A stretch of 64,000 bases of DNA from contig NZ_BNEL01000001.1 in the NCBI RefSeq assembly GCF_018327685.1, positions 5,581,501 through 5,645,500 of the forward strand, written 5' to 3'. This stretch comes from Streptomyces sp. TS71-3 (lineage in GTDB: Bacteria > Actinomycetota > Actinomycetes > Streptomycetales > Streptomycetaceae). The translations under genes and the position numbers were made by a program. A model generated the notes under the pieces. The model was not told the origin of the DNA, ran no database searches, and was given only the letters and a program-made list of their open reading frames with translations. This document shows positions 51,683-60,511 of this stretch, in pieces (the first letter of the stretch is position 1; the number at the start of each line of letters is the position of its first letter).

Positions 51683-52276
51683 TCACGGCACGGCCGGCGG
51701 CCGGTCCTCCGCGGTGCCGCGGTGCGGTCGGCAGGCCCCGGCCGATGGGCCGTGCCGCAGCGGGGTGAGCTGCTCGATGTCGTAGCGGCGGCGCAGTTCG
51801 GCGATGGCGGCGTGGTCGGGCGGGCCGCCGGCGGAGAGGATCTCCAGCAGCTCGTCGAAGTAGCGTTCGTGGTCCGGCGGCGGGGAGGCCTGGAAGAACA
51901 TCTTCGCGGGGGTGTCCGTGGGATTGGCGAACGCGTGCGGGCAGCCCGGCGGCACCACGATGACCGTGCCCGGCGTGGCCCGCACCACGCGGCTGCCCGA
52001 CGACGACTCCCAGTCCTGCCAGCCGTCCGGGGTGCGCACCCGCGGCTCGAACGCGAGCACGTCCAGCTCGCCCTCCAGCACGTAGAACAGCTCCTCGCTC
52101 CTGGTGTGCAGATGAGCGCCCACGTCGAAGCCGGGCGGCACCATCACCTCGAAACTCGACGCGCTGCGCGAGTGCGAGCCCGTCACCTTGAACGTCACCT
52201 GCTGCGCGGGCGTGCGTACCGTGCGGCCGTGCCCCGGAGGCACCAGCAGGCCCTCGGGCGGGGTGAGCGCGGTCAT
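51683..52276 (-). CDS. Cupin-domain protein, likely flaviolin-forming monooxygenase (MomA-like)
   Basis: A 197-residue cupin. Metal-binding motif 1 is GAHLHTRSEELFYVLEGELDV (two His and Glu) and motif 2 is PPGCPHAFANP. It follows the P450 and rppA genes on the same strand. Cupin enzymes in such clusters (MomA type) oxidise 1,3,6,8-tetrahydroxynaphthalene to flaviolin; that assignment is by context and recollection. ATG 52276 lies 86 bases after the P450 stop. Confidence 0.8.
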   Translation of the reverse strand: MTALTPPEGLLVPPGHGRTVRTPAQQVTFKVTGSHSRSASSFEVMVPPGFDVGAHLHTRSEELFYVLEGELDVLAFEPRVRTPDGWQDWESSSGSRVVRATPGTVIVVPPGCPHAFANPTDTPAKMFFQASPPPDHERYFDELLEILSAGGPPDHAAIAELRRRYDIEQLTPLRHGPSAGACRPHRGTAEDRPPAVP

Positions 52277-52362
52277 GGGTCTCCCTGGAGCGGTTCGGGG
52301 GCGGCGCCTCCCGGGCCCCGCGGGACCCGGGAGGCGATGTCACGGGAGCGTGCCGGGGCCGG

Positions 52363-53733
52363 TCACCAGGTGACCGGAAGGGCCTCCGGGCCCCGGATCA
52401 GCGCGCCGAGGCGCCACGGGACGTCCTCGGGGGGCACCGCGAGCCGCAGACCGGGCATCCGGTCGAGCAGGGTGTTCACCATCAGCTCGGTCTCCATCCG
52501 GGCGAGGATGCCGCCGGGGCAGTAGTGCGGGCCGTGCCCGAAGGAGACGTGCGGGTTCGGCATCCGCTCGAAGTCGATCCGGTCCGGGTCGGGGAAGACC
52601 TCCGGATCGCGGTTGGCCGCCAGGTACGACACGTAGACCGGCTCGCCCTTGCGGATCTCGGCCCCCCTGATGACCACGTCCTCCATGGCGATCCGGGACA
52701 GGCCCACCGCGGAGCGGTGCGGGATGTACCGCAGCAGCTCGTCGATGGCCTGGGCGCGCATCTCGGGCTCCGCGCGCAGCCGCTCGGCCAGCTCGGGCCG
52801 GGTCAGCAGCAGGTAGAACATCTGGCCGCTGTTGTTGGTGACCGCCTCGCCGCCGATCTGGATCAGCACCGCGAGGCCCACCGCCTCGTCCAGGCTCATC
52901 TCCTGACGGCCGACCGCGGCGCCGAGCAGCGACGTGACGTCCTCCGCGGTGCTGCCGCGCCGGGACCGGATCAGCTCGGTGAAGCAGGCCGCCATCTCGT
53001 CCTTCGCCTGTTCGCTGACCTTCGCGCCGTGCGACGACGACAGGATGAGCTGGGTCCAGGTGTGCATCCTCTCGTGGCCCTCCTCCGGCACCCCCATCAG
53101 CTCGCAGATGACGGCGATGGGGAAGGGGCTGAGCACCCGCTCCGTGAGGTCGGCGGGCGGGCCCTCGGCCAGCAGCCGGTCCACCATCTCGTGCAGCGCT
53201 GCCGCCGACCGCTCCCGCACCGACTCCACACCCCGCGCCGTGAAGGCCGGCGCCACCGCCCGCCGCAGCCGGGTGTGCTCCGGCGGATCCGCGAAGCCGA
53301 CCGCGCCCGGCACCGGAATGAAGTGCGGGGCCAACCGGGTGACCTGGTAGTCCATCACGGCCGCCCTGCTGAACCGGGCGTCGTTCGTCACCATCCGCAC
53401 ATCGTCGTGGCGGGTGACGAGCCAGGCCCAGCCCTCGCCGTTCGGCAGCCGGATCCGGGTCACCGGGCCCTCGCGCATCAGCTCGGCGAGCACCGGGTCG
53501 AACTCCACGGCGGTCAGGTCGAGCGCCGGCCAGAACCGCACGGGCGGCAGGGTGCGGGTGTCGGCGCCCGCACCGACCGGGCAGCCCCCGCCGGCCGGCG
53601 CCTGCGCCTGCGCACCCACCGAGGTGTCGGTACCGGCCGAGCCGCCGGGGCCGCCGGTGCCCTCCCCGCCCTTCGGAGGCCGGTCGGCCGGCTCCTCCAG
53701 GGCCGTGGGGCTGGTTGTCGTGTCGTCGGTCAT
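52363..53733 (-). CDS. Cytochrome P450 of the THN/flaviolin pathway
   Basis: A 456-residue P450. The heme-ligand loop is FGHGPHYCPGG, the ExxR-type and I-helix regions are present (IQIGGEAVTNNSGQMF; the latter replaces the common AGxxT). The N-terminal ~60 residues are low complexity. It overlaps rppA by four bases (ATGA). P450s in this position polymerise or couple flaviolin/THN units into pigments (P450mel, CYP158A2); which reaction occurs here is not shown. Confidence 0.92.
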   Translation of the reverse strand: MTDDTTTSPTALEEPADRPPKGGEGTGGPGGSAGTDTSVGAQAQAPAGGGCPVGAGADTRTLPPVRFWPALDLTAVEFDPVLAELMREGPVTRIRLPNGEGWAWLVTRHDDVRMVTNDARFSRAAVMDYQVTRLAPHFIPVPGAVGFADPPEHTRLRRAVAPAFTARGVESVRERSAAALHEMVDRLLAEGPPADLTERVLSPFPIAVICELMGVPEEGHERMHTWTQLILSSSHGAKVSEQAKDEMAACFTELIRSRRGSTAEDVTSLLGAAVGRQEMSLDEAVGLAVLIQIGGEAVTNNSGQMFYLLLTRPELAERLRAEPEMRAQAIDELLRYIPHRSAVGLSRIAMEDVVIRGAEIRKGEPVYVSYLAANRDPEVFPDPDRIDFERMPNPHVSFGHGPHYCPGGILARMETELMVNTLLDRMPGLRLAVPPEDVPWRLGALIRGPEALPVTW

Positions 53734-54812
53734 ACGGTGACCTCCACCGTGGCGGGGACCCGGTCGTGGGACGTCCAGCGGCCGAGCGCCATCTCGGCCG
53801 TGATGCCCGGTCCGAATCCGGCGAGCAGACCACGGGCACCGTCCTTGGCGCCCCCTTCGTCGAACAGCCTGCGCAGCGCGTCCAGGACCACGGCGCTGGC
53901 GATGTTCCCGTACTCCGTGAGCGTCTCCCTGCTGAAGCGGAACGCTTTGGGAGGGACCTCCAGGTACTTGGTGAGGTCGTCCAGGATTCTGGGGCCGCCG
54001 GCGTGGATGATGTAGAAGTCCAGGTCGGAGGCGTCCCAGCCGTGGAGCCCCGCGAGCTCCTTGAGCGCCGGAGCGAGCGGCTCCATGGTGCCGGGCACCC
54101 GCTTGTCGAGGAGGAAGTGGAAGCCGGTCTCGCGGACGTCGTAGGCGATCCAGTCCTCGGTCTTCGGGATCAGGTACGAGCCGTTGCGCACGAGTTGGAC
54201 GCCGGTGCCGCCGGAGCCGCGCACCACCGCGGCCGCGATCCCGTCGCCGAACAGCCCGTTGGAGAGCAGCGAGCCGACCCCGAGGTCCGTCGGCTGGTAG
54301 CACAGCGAGCAGAACTCGCAGGCGACGATCAGCGCGTTCTTCTCGGGATAGGCGGTGCAGAAGTCGTGGGCGCGGTTGATCGCGGCACCGCCCGCGGCGC
54401 AGCCGAGCTGGGCGATCGGTATCTGGCGGGTGTTGCTGGGGAAGTCCAGCGCGTTGATGAGCCAGGCGGTGAGCGACGGCATCATGAATCCCGTGCAGGA
54501 CACGTAGATGATCACGTCGATGTCTTCGGGGGTGAGGTCGGCGTCGCCGAGGGCGCTCAGCACGACGCCGGGCACGCGCGCCTTGGCCTCGGCCTCGTAG
54601 AGCTTGTTGCGCTGCTCGAACCCCGGGTGCTTCAGGGTCTCCGAGATGGGCTGCACGATGTGCCGGGTGAGGACCCCGGTGTTCCCGATCAGCCGTAGCG
54701 CGAGCGGTAGTTGGGGGTTGTCGGCGTGGAGGGTGCGCGCGAGGTCGAGCGTCTCCTCCATGGTGATGACGTGTTCCGGAACGGAGACCGTCGGCTTGCA
54801 CAGAGTGGCCAT
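53730..54812 (-). CDS. rppA: 1,3,6,8-Tetrahydroxynaphthalene synthase (type III PKS)
   Basis: A 360-residue chalcone-synthase-like enzyme making THN from five malonyl-CoA. Catalytic Cys 138 in QLGCAAGG, His in IIHAGGP and Asn in YGNIAS form the triad; Cys 106 in YVSCTG is characteristic of RppA. ATG 54812; the frame is open upstream but the protein start fits the family. First gene of rppA-P450-cupin. Confidence 0.95.
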   Translation of the reverse strand: MATLCKPTVSVPEHVITMEETLDLARTLHADNPQLPLALRLIGNTGVLTRHIVQPISETLKHPGFEQRNKLYEAEAKARVPGVVLSALGDADLTPEDIDVIIYVSCTGFMMPSLTAWLINALDFPSNTRQIPIAQLGCAAGGAAINRAHDFCTAYPEKNALIVACEFCSLCYQPTDLGVGSLLSNGLFGDGIAAAVVRGSGGTGVQLVRNGSYLIPKTEDWIAYDVRETGFHFLLDKRVPGTMEPLAPALKELAGLHGWDASDLDFYIIHAGGPRILDDLTKYLEVPPKAFRFSRETLTEYGNIASAVVLDALRRLFDEGGAKDGARGLLAGFGPGITAEMALGRWTSHDRVPATVEVTV

Positions 54813-54994
54813 GGACCTGACCTTTTCTCGCCCCCCGAGTGAAGGTGGATGTCCCCACGATCTCCTGACCGGGCGGGGATATCGCGCCGGACTACTCCAG
54901 AGAGGGGGAGACATCGGATGCCGCGGGCCGCCGGGTCGGCCCGGGCGACTGGGCTCCCGTTCGGACGGCGCCTGCCGTGTCCGAACGGAGGACC

Positions 54995-55519
54995 TCAGCG
55001 GAGTCCGGGCGGCGCCGGCTCGTCCGTACGGGGCACGGGCCCGTACCCGTGCCACCGCTCGTGGAAGCGGCGGGCGCCCGCGCCGGGGGCGCCCCGGGAG
55101 CGCGCCCCGGGGCCGGGCAGGACCAGCACCGGCATGTGGGGGCGCCGGTGTGGCACGGCGCCGTGAGCGCCCCGCCACCACCTCCGGCCGTCCGGCGCGA
55201 TGAACATGTACGGCGCCGCCCGCCGGTCCGGCACCGCCCGCATGTCCGGGCGGCCCAGGGGCGGTTGACCGGTGAAGGCCCTGAACCTCCCCTCCCTGGC
55301 GTGTGGAGCGCCGTCCGGCCGGATGGTGCCGAGGACCAGCCGGGTCTGCGCGCACGCGCGGCCCGAGCCGAAGAGTGCCGTGGCCCTGGCGGGGGAGCGG
55401 TGCGCAGGGGCGGACGGCGGATGGTCGAGAGCCTCGCAGGCGAGGGACACCGCGGCGGTCAGCGCGGCGAACGCCGCACCCGCGGTGACCAGACGCGTAC
55501 GTGTGTGACGGAACCACAT
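54995..55519 (-). CDS. Exported or membrane-anchored hypothetical protein
   Basis: A 174-residue ORF with a plausible signal peptide (FRHTRTRLVTAGAAFAALTAAVSLAC) and an Arg/Pro-rich remainder with aromatic clusters (MFIAPDGRRWWRG). GAGGA lies eight bases ahead of ATG 55519. No family recognised. The signal peptide and ribosome-binding site support it; the composition of the rest is weak evidence. It precedes rppA on the same strand, 182 bases away. Confidence 0.5.
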   Translation of the reverse strand: MWFRHTRTRLVTAGAAFAALTAAVSLACEALDHPPSAPAHRSPARATALFGSGRACAQTRLVLGTIRPDGAPHAREGRFRAFTGQPPLGRPDMRAVPDRRAAPYMFIAPDGRRWWRGAHGAVPHRRPHMPVLVLPGPGARSRGAPGAGARRFHERWHGYGPVPRTDEPAPPGLR

Positions 55520-55758
55520 GGGCGGGGATCCTCACTGCTCGTCGGCTGGATGCGCCCACTGTGGCAAGGAGCGAAGGCCGCGGATACCCCTACTTCACAA
55601 GCTAGCGGTCAAACCGCCGGTTTGGTGTAGTCATTCACAAGACAGTCATCTAGGACAACTGGCCTCTTCGGTCAGGATGAAGGCAAGCTTGTCCGTAAAT
55701 GGTCAATATCGGATGTTTCCGGTCGTTCGGTACGTCTCGCCGGATGCGTCGCCTCGCC

Positions 55759-55995
55759 TCAGTCGCGGCTGCCGCTGCTGTGCGCGATGCACGCCACGTC
55801 GATGCGGTCGGCCAGCTTGGCCAGCTCGATGGTGAGCGTGGCGACCGTGTCCTCGTCGAGGTCGTCCCGGCCGGAGTGCACCAGGTGCAGCCAGTGCCCT
55901 CCCACGGCGCGGAGCAGCTTGCTGACGTCGGCGGCCGCCACATGCAGCTGGCCGTGGTGGTCGATGATCAGGGGTGGTGTCACCTCGCGACCCAC
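55759..55995 (-). CDS. Small conserved protein, DUF6213-like
   Basis: A 78-residue protein (MGREVTPPLIIDHHGQLHVAAADVSKLLRAVGGHWLHLV...ELADRIDVACIA). The pattern matches a small streptomycete family I recall as DUF6213. GTG 55995. Function unknown. The 239 bases downstream contain AT-rich dyads such as CAAACC-GCC-GGTTTG (55610-55624). Confidence 0.75.
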   Translation of the reverse strand: MGREVTPPLIIDHHGQLHVAAADVSKLLRAVGGHWLHLVHSGRDDLDEDTVATLTIELAKLADRIDVACIAHSSGSRD

Positions 55996-56145
55996 TGCAG
56001 CCTCCCGGGGGACGACGACCCTGTGGATCGTAGCCGCTCCGGGCGCGTGCGCCGCGGAGCAGCGCGCGCGCCGGACGGCGCGCCGAAAAGTGGGTGCGCC
56101 GTCCGGCCCCGCGGCGCGCCCCGCCCCCCGGGCCGCGCCGGCGGT

Positions 56146-57540
56146 TCAGTCCCGCTGCCAGACGGTGGTGGCGTTGCAGAACTCGTGGATGCCGTGCCCC
56201 GACAGCTCCCGCCCGTAGCCCGAGCGCTTCACGCCGCCGAACGGGAACGCCGGGTGGGAGGCCGTCATGCCGTTCACGTACACACCGCCGGCCTCCAGGT
56301 CGCGGGCGAAACGCGCCACCTCGGCCTCGTCCCGCGTCCAGACGTTGGAGCTCAGCCCGAAGGGGGTGTCGTTGGCGAGCCGCACGGCGGCGTCCAGGTC
56401 CGGCACCCGGTAGAGCGTCGCCACGGGGCCGAACGCCTCCTCGTGGTGGATCCGCATGGCGTCGGTGACGTCCGCCAGGACCGTCGGTGCGTAGTACCAG
56501 CCGCGCTCGCCCAGCTCCTCGGGCCGCAGCCCGCCGCACAGCACCGTGGCGCCCTTCTGTACCGCGTCCTCGACGAGCGCTTCCAGGTCCGTGCGGCCCT
56601 GCTCGCTGGAGAGCGGCCCTACCTGGGTCTCCTCGTCCATGGGGTCGCCCACCCGCAGGGCCCGCATGCCCTCGGCGAAGCGCTGCGCGAAGTCGTCGTA
56701 GACGCTCTCGTGCACGATGAACCGCTTCGCGGCGATGCACGACTGCCCGTTGTTCTGCACGCGGGCCGTCACCGCCGTCCGCGCGGCCTCGTCGAGGTCG
56801 GCCGAGGGCATCACCACGAAGGGGTCGCTGCCGCCCAGTTCCAGCACCGTCTTCTTGATCTCGTCCCCGGCGATCGACGCCACCGAGCGGCCGGCCGGCT
56901 CGCTGCCGGTGAGCGTCGCCGCCGCCACCCGCGGATCGCGCAGGACGCCCTCCACGGCACCGGACCCGATCAGCAGGGTCTGGAAGCAGCCCTCGGGGAA
57001 GCTCGCCCTGCGGAACAGGTCCTCCAGGTAGAGCGCGGTCTGCGGCACGTTCGACGCGTGCTTGAGCAGGCCCACGTTTCCGGCCATCAGCGCCGGCGCG
57101 GCGAACCTGATCACCTGCCAGAGCGGGAAGTTCCACGGCATCACGGCCAGCACGACGCCCAGGGGCCGGTACACCACCCGGGCCCGGTCGGCGCCGGAGT
57201 CCTCGACGTCCACGGCCGAGGGATGCTCGTCGGCCAGCAGGGACTCGGCGCGCGCCGCGTACCAGCGCATCGCCTTGACGCACTTCGCGGCCTCGGCCCG
57301 CGCCTGGGCGAGCGGCTTGCCCATCTCGGTGGTCATGACGCGCGCGATGTCCTTCTCGTCCTCCTCCAGCAGCTCGGCGGCGCGGCCGAGCAGCACCGCC
57401 CGGTCGCCGAAGGTGGTGTTGCGGTAGGTGGCGAAGGCCTCGGCGGCGGTCGCGATGCGCCGGCCGATCTCCTCGGCGCCCAGGGCGTCGTACGTCTTCA
57501 GCGTCTCGCCGCTGGCCGGGTTCACCGTCGCGATGGGCAT
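56146..57540 (-). CDS. NADP-dependent succinic semialdehyde dehydrogenase-type aldehyde dehydrogenase
   Basis: A 464-residue aldehyde dehydrogenase. Catalytic Cys lies in NNGQSCIAAKRF and the general-base Glu in VLELGGSDP; the cofactor loop reads MPWNFPLWQVIRF and TGSEPAG. The overall form (ATVNPASGETLKTY start) is that of the GabD/SSADH group. ATG 57540 follows GGAGG. Oxidises succinic semialdehyde or a similar aldehyde to the acid. Confidence 0.92.
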   Translation of the reverse strand: MPIATVNPASGETLKTYDALGAEEIGRRIATAAEAFATYRNTTFGDRAVLLGRAAELLEEDEKDIARVMTTEMGKPLAQARAEAAKCVKAMRWYAARAESLLADEHPSAVDVEDSGADRARVVYRPLGVVLAVMPWNFPLWQVIRFAAPALMAGNVGLLKHASNVPQTALYLEDLFRRASFPEGCFQTLLIGSGAVEGVLRDPRVAAATLTGSEPAGRSVASIAGDEIKKTVLELGGSDPFVVMPSADLDEAARTAVTARVQNNGQSCIAAKRFIVHESVYDDFAQRFAEGMRALRVGDPMDEETQVGPLSSEQGRTDLEALVEDAVQKGATVLCGGLRPEELGERGWYYAPTVLADVTDAMRIHHEEAFGPVATLYRVPDLDAAVRLANDTPFGLSSNVWTRDEAEVARFARDLEAGGVYVNGMTASHPAFPFGGVKRSGYGRELSGHGIHEFCNATTVWQRD

Positions 57541-57728
57541 GGGTACGACCTCCTGGAGCCGGTTCCTCGACCTTGGCCCCGGCACACGGGAGCCGCAAAC
57601 GCACCGCGCCCGGGGTGGGGCGCGTACCCGCTCGCGCACGGGTCATGCGCGGGGGCGAGCGGAGCACGCGGGCGGTGCGGCGGGGGCCGGCGGCTGCCCG
57701 CGCCACCCTGCGGGTCGCCACCGGTCGG

Positions 57729-57926
57729 GACGGGTGGTTCTGTCGCATCCGGGCCACCGGCTGGCGAGTGGTTGTTCACGCAGTTCCCCCCCTGTGGGGG
57801 TGGCGTCCGCTGTCAGGTGGCTCCGCCGTGGTGTCACCGGCCGGGTGGGGTGGTTTTCTGTCGTGTCCGGATCAGTGGCTGGTTGGTGGTTGCTCACGCA
57901 GTTCCCCGCGCCCCTGTCGGGGCGGG
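57729..57926. repeat. Imperfect ~75-bp direct repeat with terminator-like ends
   Basis: Copy 1 (about 57729-57802) and copy 2 (about 57845-57926) share GGGTGGTT.TCTGTCG..TCCGG and GTGGTTG.TCACGCAGTTCCCC, each ending in a C-rich/G-rich hairpin (57797-57800 region and CCCCGCGCCCCTGTCGGGGCGGGG-like). This resembles a dispersed repeat family common between Streptomyces genes. It fills most of the gene-free 57541-57941 and follows the NUDIX gene on the minus strand. Confidence 0.7.
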
Positions 57927-57941
57927 GCCCAGCGGCACCTT

Positions 57942-58445
57942 TCAGCGGTCCCCGCTTGCCGTCAGGCGCTCCGCGAGCCGCTCCAGGAACGCCGCCTGGG
58001 CCTTCACGATCCGCTCCCGCGCCTCGGCGAGGGGGAACCACGCCACCCGGTCGAGCTCGGGGAACTCGGCGGTGCGACCGGAGCCCCGCGGCCACTCCAT
58101 CGTGAACGTCCCCGGAGTCACCGAATCCGGGTCGAGGTCCCCGGGCACGGCCCACGCGGTGACGACCTTGCCGCCCGACTGGCGCACCTCGCCGAGCGGC
58201 AGCGGCTCACCGTCCGGCGCCGGCAGCCCCAGCTCCTCGGTGAACTCGCGCCGGGCGGCGTCCCAGGGCTCCTCGGGCGGCCCGTACTCGCCCTTGGGCA
58301 GGGTCCAGGCCCCGGCGTCGCGGCGCGCCCAGAACGGGCCGCCCATATGGCCGAGCAGTACCTCCACGGTGTCCGCCGCCGCCCGCCCGGCGCCCCCGGC
58401 CGGCGGCCGGAAGAGCAGGAGTCCCGCGCTGCGCCTGTCCGTCAT
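57942..58445 (-). CDS. NUDIX hydrolase
   Basis: A 167-residue NUDIX protein. The box is complete: GEYGPPEEPWDAARREF then TEELGL (G-x5-E-x7-REUxEExGU). The start RRSAGLLLFRPP matches the DUF-type NUDIX group found beside DNA ligases. It hydrolyses a nucleoside diphosphate linked to another moiety; substrate unknown. ATG 58445; 74 bases downstream of the ligase stop, likely same operon. Confidence 0.92.
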   Translation of the reverse strand: MTDRRSAGLLLFRPPAGGAGRAAADTVEVLLGHMGGPFWARRDAGAWTLPKGEYGPPEEPWDAARREFTEELGLPAPDGEPLPLGEVRQSGGKVVTAWAVPGDLDPDSVTPGTFTMEWPRGSGRTAEFPELDRVAWFPLAEARERIVKAQAAFLERLAERLTASGDR

Positions 58446-58519
58446 GCCCCCAGTGTGGTCGGGCCGCGGGCCGCCGTCACGCGTGGGCCGTGCCCGTTCA
58501 CACGCGGGCCCGTACCCGT

Positions 58520-60055
58520 TCAGGCGTGGGCCGCGAGGACCGTCTCCACCGTGTCGGCCTCCTCGGGCAGCTTGTCCTCCCGGTAGCGCACCACCCGCGC
58601 GAAGCGCAGCGTGACCCCCGCCGGGTACCGCGTGGAGCGCTGCAGCCCGTCGTAGGCGATCTCCACGACCAGCTCGGGACGGACCGTGACCACGTGGCCG
58701 TCGTCGTGCACCGCGAGCTCGCCGAGCCGCTCGGTCTGCCAGGCCAGCATCCGGTCCGTCAGCCCCTTGAAGGTCTTGCCGAGCATGGCGAACGAGCCGT
58801 CCGGCCTGCGTGCGCCCAGGTGCAGGTTGGAGAGCTTGCCGGTGCGCCGGCCGTGGCCCCACTCGACGGCCAGGACCACCAGGTCCAGGGTGTGCACGGG
58901 CTTGACCTTCAGCCAGGACGCGCCGCGCCGCCCCGCGCTGTAGGCGGCGTCCAGGGCCTTGACGACCACGCCCTCGTGGCCGCGCGCCAGGGTCTCGGCG
59001 AGGAAGGCGTCCGCGGCGCTGCGCGCCTGCTCGTCCGCCGGGTCGGTCACGAGCGCCCGCCGTACCCGCATCGGCTCGGGGACCAGCCGCGCCAGCTCGT
59101 CGTGGCGCCGGCCGAACGGCAGCGCGAGCAGGTCGCGGCCGTCCACGGAGAGCACGTCGAAGAAGACCGGCGCCACCGGGAGCTGAGCCGCGGCCGTCGC
59201 GACGTCCAGCCGGGAACCGACCCGGCCCGCGATGTCCTGGAACGCCCTCGGCCTGCCGTCCTCGTCCAGTGCGAGCACCTCGCCGTCCAGGATGAAGCTC
59301 TCCGCCGCAGACTCCAGGGCGACGGCGGCCACCTCGGGCAGCCGCTCGGTGATGTCGTCCAGGGTGCGGGTGTAGACGTGCACGTCCGGGCCCTGCCGGT
59401 GGACCTGGACGCGGATGCCGTCCAGCTTCTCCTCGACCGCGCAGGCTCCGAGCCGGTCGAGCGCGTCGCCCACCGACGCCGCGCTCTGGGCCAGCATCGG
59501 CTGCACCGGGCGGCCCACCGTCAGCGTGAACTCCTCCAGCGCCTCGGGCCCGCGCGCCAGGAGCGCCTCGGCGACCGCCGGGAGCGAGCCCGCCAGCATC
59601 ACGGCCCGCCGCACCTCGGCCGGGGGAGCGCCGGTGGCCTGGGCCAGCCCCTCGACGGCGAGGGCGTCCAGGGCGCCCTGCCGCACCTCACCGGTGAGCA
59701 GCCCGATGAGGAACCGCTGCTCGTCGGCGGTGGCGGCCCCCAGCAACGCTCCGACCAGCCCCCGGCGTTCGGCTCCCGACCCCGGGCCCGAGACCGCGCC
59801 GAGCTCGGTGAGGGCGGTGTCCACCTCGCGCACCGTCAGGGCCGGCTCCGCGGCGGGCGGCACGGGGTGGCGTAGCACGCTCCAGCCGATGCCCAGCCGC
59901 CCCTGGGGCAGCCGGCCGGCGAGATAGGGGATGACCACCGGTACGTCCGCGGGCTCCGCGTCCCGGAACAGCTCCGCCAGCAGCGCCGTCTTGCGGGACC
60001 GTGCCGAGGTGGCGGCGACGTCCCGGGAGACCTGGGCCAGCCGGGCAAGCAGCAT
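58520..60055 (-). CDS. ATP-dependent DNA ligase
   Basis: A 511-residue ATP-dependent ligase. The AMP lysine sits in EEKLDGIRVQ; later motifs FILDGEVLALDEDGRP, GHEGVVVKAL and WLKVKPVHTLDLVV are in order, with an N-terminal helical domain of about 200 residues as in LigB/archaeal-type ligases. Streptomyces has such enzymes in addition to NAD-dependent LigA. ATG 60055; the frame extends upstream without a good start. Confidence 0.93.
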   Translation of the reverse strand: MLLARLAQVSRDVAATSARSRKTALLAELFRDAEPADVPVVIPYLAGRLPQGRLGIGWSVLRHPVPPAAEPALTVREVDTALTELGAVSGPGSGAERRGLVGALLGAATADEQRFLIGLLTGEVRQGALDALAVEGLAQATGAPPAEVRRAVMLAGSLPAVAEALLARGPEALEEFTLTVGRPVQPMLAQSAASVGDALDRLGACAVEEKLDGIRVQVHRQGPDVHVYTRTLDDITERLPEVAAVALESAAESFILDGEVLALDEDGRPRAFQDIAGRVGSRLDVATAAAQLPVAPVFFDVLSVDGRDLLALPFGRRHDELARLVPEPMRVRRALVTDPADEQARSAADAFLAETLARGHEGVVVKALDAAYSAGRRGASWLKVKPVHTLDLVVLAVEWGHGRRTGKLSNLHLGARRPDGSFAMLGKTFKGLTDRMLAWQTERLGELAVHDDGHVVTVRPELVVEIAYDGLQRSTRYPAGVTLRFARVVRYREDKLPEEADTVETVLAAHA

Positions 60056-60511
60056 GCAGCCATCGTGCACCCACGGGGCCCGCGGCGCCCAGCCCGCCGG
60101 GCGCGCGCCGGCCCCGGGGCGGTAGGCGGCCCACGGCGGCCGGCACCGTGCGGTGGACGGATGGGAGCGGTCCCCCACCGCCTGCCGGCAATACCCCTCA
60201 GGGATTGAGGAAAGCTTTGCCGATGGCTTGATCATTGCGCTCCGGGCCGGCCGTGCCGTGCCCCGGCCCCCGGCGGAAGAGGCAATCCGGAGGAGGGCCC
60301 TCCGGGGTGTCGGCCCGCGGGCGGCTGGAATGCACCGTTCCGCGCGCCGGGGTCGTCAAGACCGCGTTGACCTTCGTAGCCCACGTGACCCACGCTCGTA
60401 ACATAGGTGCTGGTTACAACTGATTCCGCAACCGGTGCGTTCTGGTGCAAAACCCTTGACCACTGCCCTGTCTTACGGCCGTTGCGGAATTCGAAACCGG
60501 GAGGAATCGGG
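60056..60511. other. Regulatory region upstream of asparagine synthase
   Basis: No gene is seen in these 456 bases. Two dyads stand out: GTAAC (60398-60402) and GTTAC (60413-60417), ten bases apart; and ATTCCGCAAC (60423-60432) with GTTGCGGAAT (60481-60490), a perfect 10-bp inverted repeat 48 bases apart whose right arm ends 21 bases before the start codon. The second could form an mRNA hairpin near the ribosome-binding site. Confidence 0.55.

Noticed and set aside
60407..60511. N-terminal extension of asparagine synthase from 60407
   Set aside because: The catalytic Cys must follow the initiator Met; ATG 60512 has a good ribosome-binding site and provides this.
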